DNA of 10,610 bases from Spirogloea muscicola (taxonomy: Eukaryota; Streptophyta; Zygnematophyceae; Spirogloeales; Spirogloeaceae): positions 80,104 through 90,713 of the forward strand of contig WELB01000030.1 in NCBI GenBank assembly GCA_009602725.1, given 5' to 3'. Positions 7,101-10,610 of the stretch are shown one piece after another. Made by a program: the position numbers and the translations under genes. Position 1 is the stretch's first letter. The number at the start of each line of letters is the position of its first letter. The notes beneath the pieces were generated by a model. The model ran no database searches. It saw only the letters and a list, made by a program, of their open reading frames with translations, and was not told the origin of the DNA.

Positions 7101-9366
7101 CAGCCCCTCTCCTTCAGGCACAGATGGATTTACTCCTCCCATGAGTCCCGCTCTTGGAGCGCAGCATGCCACCATGCTCTCTGCAAATAATCTCAATGGC
7201 CTCAGGGTTAGTCTTATGACCTTCACAGTCAGTCTGGCAGATATTCATAGTTTTGGTGCAATTGATGTGCATTGAAGCTTTGAGGACTTGAAGCTGTGAG
7301 CAAGTCGGACAGGTGGTTCAATCTTGATGCGATCTTGATGCAGGAAATGTGTGTAGCATCCAATTCAGCCATGTGGCTGGCTGATATGCTCAAGCGTTGG
7401 CGGCCTCGTCTGCAACAGCTTTTGCCTTATGAGGCACTCCCTGCACTCGACCACTTCTTTGCAAGGACGGTAATCATCATGCACATCCATCAGTGAAGGT
7501 AGTGGAGGTCACGGGTTTTGGCTTGTCTTTTGCTGCTCTTGCTTGGCAGGGCCTGCGATTAGGAGCTCCTTATCTGCACAACTCATGCATGACGAGCACA
7601 AATCAGCAGAATTTCCAGGCATGTGTCTGCTTCTGGGCTGCCACCTAATTTCATGGTTCATACTGTGCTCAGGTTGACGCAGTACCAGACTTGCGGGAGC
7701 ACCTCAATAAGACAGTTACAAGGGCCATGATGAACATTGGCTGGTACACATGCCAGATCGCAGGGCTTGTGTGTTGTGATTGTGCTGGCTTTGCTGTAAG
7801 CAAGCAAGGACTGGCCTTAAAAAAGCTGTCATATTGTATAAGTCACATGGAGCTTCTTGTCTGATAGAGTTGGAATCTTGGATGTCGTACTTCCTTCATC
7901 ATAAATCTCCCAGCAATTTGTCTGACTTGCTAGCTTGTAAAATGCGCGTCATCTGCAGGTATGCTGAGAAGATAGCAGCAGTGAGATGGGAGGTCAAGGA
8001 CTTGGGAATGGATCACAACACATATGTTGATTTGCTATTGGCCGACTTCAAGTTGTTTGCCTTGAAACTTCAAAATTCAGGTGTTTCTGTTGAGGTGCGT
8101 GTGCAAAGCCTGCAGGCCTGTCAGCATGTAAATAAGAAAGCCTTACTGGATGTGCTATTGACTACCTGCACAGTATGACCAATAAGTTTCCTGCCCTGAA
8201 CTTCAGATCCTTGAAGCTAGCATAGGAGCAATGACAAAGTCCGAAACATGCATTGAGAAGATTGCCATGCATTCACTTGTTGCTGAGATGACTGATCAGC
8301 TCACATACTTCAATATTGCAATACTGGCACAGGTGCAGGTACAGCTAAGAGAGTATGGTATAGAGGAGATAGCAGCAGTCATGGTAGAGGGATTCTCCCG
8401 TGTTCGCAGGTGTACCAATGAGGGCCGAGCCCTCATGTCCCTTGACCTCCAGGTAATCCACTGATGATTTTGGATCAAGTAGATCTACAACAGGCTTATG
8501 AGCTAGTCAAAAAACATATCAAATGTCAGGTACATTTTTCTCTTGAGGAGACAGTGATTGGAGAACACAGTGGCCTGTTGTGGACATCAAGTGCATGCTT
8601 GTCTGAAAATCTGCGGAAATTTACGTTGCTCGGACTTTTCCCTCCTCACACAGGTGCTCATCAACGGTTTGCATGCTCTTGCACCTGCTCAGACTAAGCC
8701 CAGCCTGCAGACTGTTGAAAATTACATTAAGGTATGTCACTTGCATCTTGAGTTCCATATACAAGACAGTCGTTCATCTGTCACTTTCATTAGCAGCTGT
8801 ATTGTCTTGCCCCCCTTTGAAACTGTCATGTGTTGCCCTCTGGTGAGATCACAAGGCTCGTCGTCATTAAGGCACTGCTCAGATGTTTACGGTAATGCGT
8901 TGAATTATATCTTTGGCCTGCTTATGATCTCAGCAAGGTCCAATCAATGAGTTTCTCATTTGTCTATGACGTGTTGAACTTGATTGAAGTTGAGCCACGG
9001 TCTGATTTTCTCATTGACATCTGCCAGGCTTTCTACTTGCCAGAAACTGAGTACCTTCATTGGGCTCGCACACACTCTGTAAGTTATGCAACATCTGCGG
9101 CACATGTCTCTGGATGTACAGAAGATGCTTCGCTTGCATAATGATGCATCATTAAGAGCCCCAAGGTTGCAGTCTGGCTGTCTGAGTGGCTGTTGATGGA
9201 TGGTGATAGATCCGGCTTGACCTTAAAATTGTGTGCTGGGAGCATGATGCAGGAATATTCAAAGGCTCAGATTACGGGCCTTATTAATCTGGTGGCTTCA
9301 ACATACAATTGGAAGCGCAAAACCAGGCTTGATCTCTTAGAGAAGATTGAGTCTGGTGACTTTTGA
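258..9366 (+). CDS. VPS50: VPS50/syndetin, EARP complex subunit (25 exons, 1202 aa)
   Basis: Membrane-tethering protein of the CATCHR type. In the family, VPS50 replaces VPS54 beside VPS51, VPS52 and VPS53 to form EARP, which returns endosomal cargo to the plasma membrane or Golgi. Exons: 258-350, 1010-1195, 1366-1440, 1669-1747, 2069-2133, 2251-2340, 2509-2598, 2699-2785, 3203-3286, 3464-3583, 3771-3814, 3957-4086, 4187-4846, 5066-5197, 5487-6082, 6367-6430, 6591-6669, 6968-7206, 7344-7469, 7673-7743, 7959-8094, 8333-8452, 8654-8731, 9028-9078, 9253-9366. They sum to 3609 nt with no internal stop, TGA at 9364-9366. Introns are GT-AG except 3, 6 and 10 (GC-AG). Recognition rests on remembered plant VPS50 motifs: PPHQRY (50-55), DFDPVRYML (94-102), VMEHHE (137-142), NGRR (167-170), ADFIDE (795-800), YLPETEY (1151-1157) and WKRKTRL (1185-1191). 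Least certain are the exon 6 donor, the exon 11 acceptor and the choice between ATG 258 and ATG 261 (better context: A at -3, G at +4). Confidence 0.92.
351..1009 (+). other. Intron 1 (659 bp, phase 0)
   Basis: The longest intron, with donor CAG/GTGCGG and acceptor GGACAG/GTGCCG. Several open frames exist on both strands, but none resembles a VPS50 segment or another recognisable protein. Base composition falls from the GC-rich exon 1 level to the window average within the first part of the intron. I see no conserved exon missed inside it, and the exon 1-exon 2 protein join needs none. Confidence 0.8.
1441..1668 (+). other. Intron 3, GC-AG type (228 bp)
   Basis: The donor reads GAG/GCAAGC and the acceptor GGCATAG/TGCCGG. 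Joining exon 3 (residues ending FLGAE) to exon 4 (CRKKLQQLD) gives the same spacing as plant VPS50 between the AYF and QLD positions, with no gap. No GT nearby gives the same join. Reading through adds unrelated residues and reaches TAG at 1666-1668. Apart from the C, the donor fits the consensus well, as is typical of functional GC-AG introns. Confidence 0.8.
1748..2068 (+). other. Intron 4 (321 bp, phase 1)
   Basis: Donor G/GTGAGC and acceptor GTGATAG/TGCAAG. The split codon G+TG restores Val145 in HHEEM-V-QGVHLVAELE, matching the family pattern HHEVMVKGMNLV. Nothing recognisable lies inside it. Confidence 0.82.
2134..2250 (+). other. Intron 5, in frame and stop-free (117 bp)
   Basis: Donor AGG/GTGATG and acceptor TCTGCAG/AATGGG, phase 0. 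The length is 39 codons and no stop interrupts the reading frame. Retention would insert 39 residues between IICR (163-166) and NGRR (167-170). Plant homologues read directly from IC to NGRR, so splicing is the expected state. Confidence 0.82.
2341..2508 (+). other. Intron 6, probable GC-AG type (168 bp)
   Basis: The frame requires LL (residues 195-196) to join DTVPILHQ. This places the donor at CTG/GCACGT, with a strong acceptor at ATTTCCAG/GACACT. The donor matches consensus less well than the other two GC sites. A GT four bases downstream (2345) shifts the frame, and a phase-0 GT at 2401 would add 20 residues unlike the family. This is the least certain junction in the gene. Confidence 0.65.
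2786..3202 (+). other. Intron 8 (417 bp, phase 0)
   Basis: Donor GAG/GTTGGC and acceptor ATTGGCAG/ATGTGG. Exons 8 and 9 join as SSIE-MWLEKTVEK, matching the plant pattern GVE-VWLGRTLQK. I see nothing coding or repeated within it. Confidence 0.82.
3584..3770 (+). other. Intron 10, GC-AG type (187 bp)
   Basis: The donor is CAG/GCAAGT, a perfect consensus apart from the C. The exon 10 frame (VLKGFLYQ, ending at residue 323) ends exactly there. The acceptor is TTGGAAGCAG/GATGCT at 3770/3771. Two further AGs, before 3801 and before 3804, keep the same frame and could shorten exon 11. Confidence 0.8.
3771..3814 (+). other. VPS50: Exon 11, small linker exon (44 nt)
   Basis: This small exon is required by the phases: exon 10 ends in phase 0, while exon 12 needs two bases supplied from upstream. 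It encodes DAPMDILQSKQGTS, and its last two bases (AG) join the A at 3957 to make Arg338, giving QGTS-R-LSYEELC. Plants read NSRLTYSDLC at this place. The donor is GCAG/GTACTT. The right edge is well supported. The left edge could instead be 3801 or 3804, leaving 14 or 11 nt, all in the same frame. Confidence 0.7.
4187..4846 (+). other. VPS50: VPS50 exon 13: large Ser/Glu-rich disordered insert
   Basis: At 660 nt this is the largest exon, residues 382-601. Residues 382-549 are low-complexity and probably disordered. They are rich in Ser, Gly, Glu and Arg, with SxxS and RTSSD-type phosphosite-like patches (for example SRTSSDGDLRRL) and acidic runs such as CEEERGKEE. From residue 550 the sequence becomes amphipathic (DIFSQMRFETMLQ, LWETAARRVSSLL) and ends NFLQ, joining the conserved SLEWVNQFILAGEAF of exon 14. 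In plants the equivalent linker is variable, so the first part is likely lineage-specific. Confidence 0.8.
5066..5618 (+). other. VPS50: VPS50 exon 14 and start of exon 15: conserved middle helices
   Basis: Exon 14 (5066-5197) encodes SLEWVNQFILAGEAFSG and QSEAYFKSVHRQNIE. Exon 15 (from 5487) continues VLRMMLERETWQQL and FQSVDLAGLTG, residues 602-676. This is among the best-matching stretches to plant VPS50 (FILAGEAF, QSEAYF, HRQN, MMLERE). Intron 14 (5198-5486) lies between, with donor GAG/GTATGC and acceptor TGGCAG/GTGTTG. Confidence 0.87.
5619..6082 (+). other. VPS50: VPS50 exon 15: acidic linker with LMADFIDEE motif
   Basis: Residues 690-844. The stretch is mostly disordered but holds short conserved islands: GWLDAGNPF (702-710, plant-like WLKSGNPF), then eight consecutive Glu (782-789), then LMADFIDEE (793-801, plant LLADFIDED). 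A basic stretch, SRRRGKGK, follows. The exon ends LTGSSISALR, with Arg844 split across intron 15. The donor is CG/GTGGGT at 6083; a second GT at 6087 would shift the frame. Confidence 0.8.
6367..9366 (+). other. VPS50: VPS50 exons 16-25: C-terminal syndetin domain
   Basis: Residues 844-1202 match the VPS50-specific C-terminal domain (Pfam Syndetin_C, formerly DUF2451), which separates VPS50 from VPS54. Order of motifs: MDRYARLMQ (846-854), GLCQLFEF (866-873), RLRATLTRISQ (896-906), a Ser/Pro-rich loop in exon 18 (about 911-971), MCVASNSAMWLADML, VDAVPDLREHL, AEKIAAVRWEVKDLGMDHN, LREYGIEEI, VRRCTNEGRALMSLDLQ, VLINGLHAL, YLPETEYLHWAR (1151-1162) and YNWKRKTRLDLLEKIE. The protein ends four residues later with a TGA. 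Introns 15 and 20 are phase 2 and intron 17 is phase 1; the rest are phase 0. Confidence 0.9.
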
Positions 9367-9656
9367 TCACCTTTGACCATTCTGCCCGTCTCTTGGCTAT
9401 TCTGGTTTAACATTTACATCTTCCAGTGCCCTACGAATCGTTGATTTGTACCTCGACTTGACAAACCCTGTATACCTCTACCTTCACAGTTCTCTTCCTT
9501 GGAGTGTAGGCTGCTAGCATAAGATCCATCCACATTGTATCAGAAGAGGATGTTGGGGCCTCAACGCTAGTTGTGCTAGTAGCTGGGCTTTTTGTCCTGG
9601 ATAGATGAGGAGCTGCAGAAAGGCCTGATCCGCTGACTGTGGCATGGGCAAGCTGC

Positions 9657-9695
9657 TTCAGTTCAGTACCTGGTTCAGTTCAGTACCGCTGAACT
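9657..9695. repeat. 14-bp direct repeat with hairpin
   Basis: TTCAGTTCAGTACC occurs at 9657-9670 and again at 9674-9687. The second copy is part of an inverted repeat: AGTTCAG (9677-9683), a 5-base loop, then CTGAACT (9689-9695). It lies about 300 bases after the stop codon and could be a 3' UTR hairpin or a chance duplication. Confidence 0.7.
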
Positions 9696-10101
9696 ACAAC
9701 GTGGGGTTGTGATGCGTAGATGCAGACGTGATATGGGAATTAGTGAGATGTGCATTGCAAGGCAGCAAGCTGGGCCGCCATCAGAGAGGTACATCAGGTG
9801 CTCACACGGTACCGGGCTTAAGGTCTCTCTCGTAATGTGAGAGCTAGAAGCCACGAGATGCCATGCAGCACAAGTGGCACGGTTGACGGGGGTCAGGGAA
9901 GCATCTCAACACGAAACAGGTGCTATGTGCACATTATCTGAAGGGGAGGCCAAGCCGAGCTAGACACGCTGTCCATCGAAGAGCAAACAAGGTGACTCCA
10001 CTATGAGCAACAGTGCTGGTGCCTGGCACACGCGTCTCGTTGGATGCCATCGTAGCACTGATCTGGCCGCCTCGAGCCTTGTGCATTTCTCTCTGGGTTG
10101 G

Positions 10102-10106
10102 CCAAT
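10102..10106 (+). promoter_or_regulatory. CCAAT-like box, possible promoter of next gene
   Basis: CCAAT occurs within TTGGCCAATCAC, and a TATATTAA follows at 10358-10365. Both fit a promoter for a gene to the right of the window, but the spacing of about 250 bases is unlike a compact core promoter. No downstream gene is visible to support it, so this is a weak call. Confidence 0.15.
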
Positions 10107-10300
10107 CACAGCCATTGCTATCTACTGGGAGAGGCTTTTTTTTGTGCAGGGGTTACTGAGTGATTCGTAGCAGCTTTGTTTCTTTGTGTGCTTGTTTTCC
10201 TTAGCAACCTTGGCCCCCTTCTCGTACTTTGTTCATCCTTTTTTTGGGCTGGCTTTTCCGGCCCCTATCCTAAATGGGCGAGCACTTCCTTCTTTTCTTG

Positions 10301-10324
10301 AGTGGGACGGGCAGTGGGACGGGC
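10301..10324. repeat. 12-bp tandem duplication
   Basis: AGTGGGACGGGC is present twice, head to tail, at 10301-10312 and 10313-10324. It sits in non-coding sequence downstream of VPS50. Confidence 0.85.
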
Positions 10325-10610
10325 GCGTGGGCTAACGCTCGTGGCGGAAAATGCGTGTATATTAAGAGATGGGGAGGCCATGTGTGGCCAAGTACAAAGG
10401 CAAGCACATTTGGACAAATGTACGTCACCTGCTGCTAAGCTGACCCGCTCAGTAACCACGAGTCAGCACATAGAGGTCGCTAGCTGACGCTCGAATACCG
10501 GACGGCAATTGACTAGCTCTTGTGCCAGCAGCTAAGGCTCGACCAGCTTTCTGATGCAGAGCATACGCCTGAGCTCGTTGCAGACAGGTTGACACTCGAC
10601 GTCGCAGAAA

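Larger units (their letters stand above)
9367..10610. other. 3' UTR and downstream sequence, no gene recognised
   Basis: The VPS50 3' UTR begins at 9367. I see neither AATAAA nor the algal TGTAA polyadenylation signal, so the transcript end cannot be placed. Short open frames on both strands near 10265-10487 have no recognisable motif or coding character. The right part is pyrimidine-rich on this strand, with T runs near 10136-10143 and 10239-10245 and a TTCC/CTTC-rich stretch near 10286-10299. Small repeats and promoter-like boxes are listed separately. Confidence 0.6.

Noticed and set aside
8940-9027. Possible extra exon before exon 24 (frame SMSFSFVYDVLNLIEVE)
   Set aside because: It is in frame with exon 24, but the family reads directly from YIK to AFYLPETEY, and the segment ends in a good pyrimidine tract and CAG acceptor.
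258-9366. Assignment to VPS54 (GARP) rather than VPS50
   Set aside because: The two share an N-terminal domain type, but the C-terminal half carries the VPS50-specific YLPETEY and RRCTNEGRALMSLDLQ signatures.
9356-9425. Possible 70-bp terminal intron (GTGACT to CTTCCAG) giving an alternative C-terminus
   Set aside because: The acceptor looks reasonable, but the plain reading gives a TGA four residues after the conserved LLEKIE, and the alternative tail has no family support.
10265-10487. Overlapping small open frames on both strands near the right end
   Set aside because: They have no motif, no clear start context and no coding bias. Opposite-strand overlap of this kind is expected by chance in a stop-poor stretch.
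9367-10610. Transposon, RNA gene or other mobile element in the 3' flank
   Set aside because: I saw no terminal repeats, target-site duplications, transposase or reverse-transcriptase motifs, and no tRNA-like fold. The short repeats are too small to define an element.

Overview
The window is a nuclear genomic segment from a eukaryote of the green lineage, most likely a green alga. It carries one intron-rich protein gene, read on the + strand across 25 exons (258-9366). The splice junctions can be placed almost base by base, because the joined exons give one uninterrupted frame of 1202 residues. That frame follows plant VPS50 (syndetin/CCDC132 family) from its first to its last residues. VPS50 is the EARP-specific tethering subunit of endosome recycling. 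Plant-type signatures (PPHQRY, VMEHHE, the ADFIDE acidic linker, YLPETEY and WKRKTRL) point to Viridiplantae. Genus and species cannot be told from this window.

Layout. Bases 1-90 are pure A and 91-112 match the end of an Illumina sequencing adapter, so the left edge is a library or assembly artefact and the promoter is missing. Bases 113-257 are a very GC-rich, CGG-repeat 5' leader with a short arginine-rich upstream ORF whose stop overlaps the main start codon. Exons 1-12 (258-4086) encode the N-terminal helical tethering half. Exon 13 (4187-4846) is one large exon that is mostly low-complexity, Ser/Glu-rich sequence. Exons 14-15 (5066-6082) hold a conserved helical patch, then a second acidic disordered linker. 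Exons 16-25 (6367-9366) encode the C-terminal syndetin domain. Bases 9367-10610 are 3' UTR and downstream sequence with no supportable gene, only small repeats and weak promoter-like elements.

The gene structure is the most interesting part. Three of the 24 introns start with GC instead of GT (introns 3, 6 and 10). Nineteen introns are in phase 0. Intron 5 is 117 bases with no stop in frame, so retaining it would add 39 residues. Introns 10 and 21 have alternative in-frame acceptors. I found no mobile element, CRISPR array, RNA gene or novel multi-gene system.
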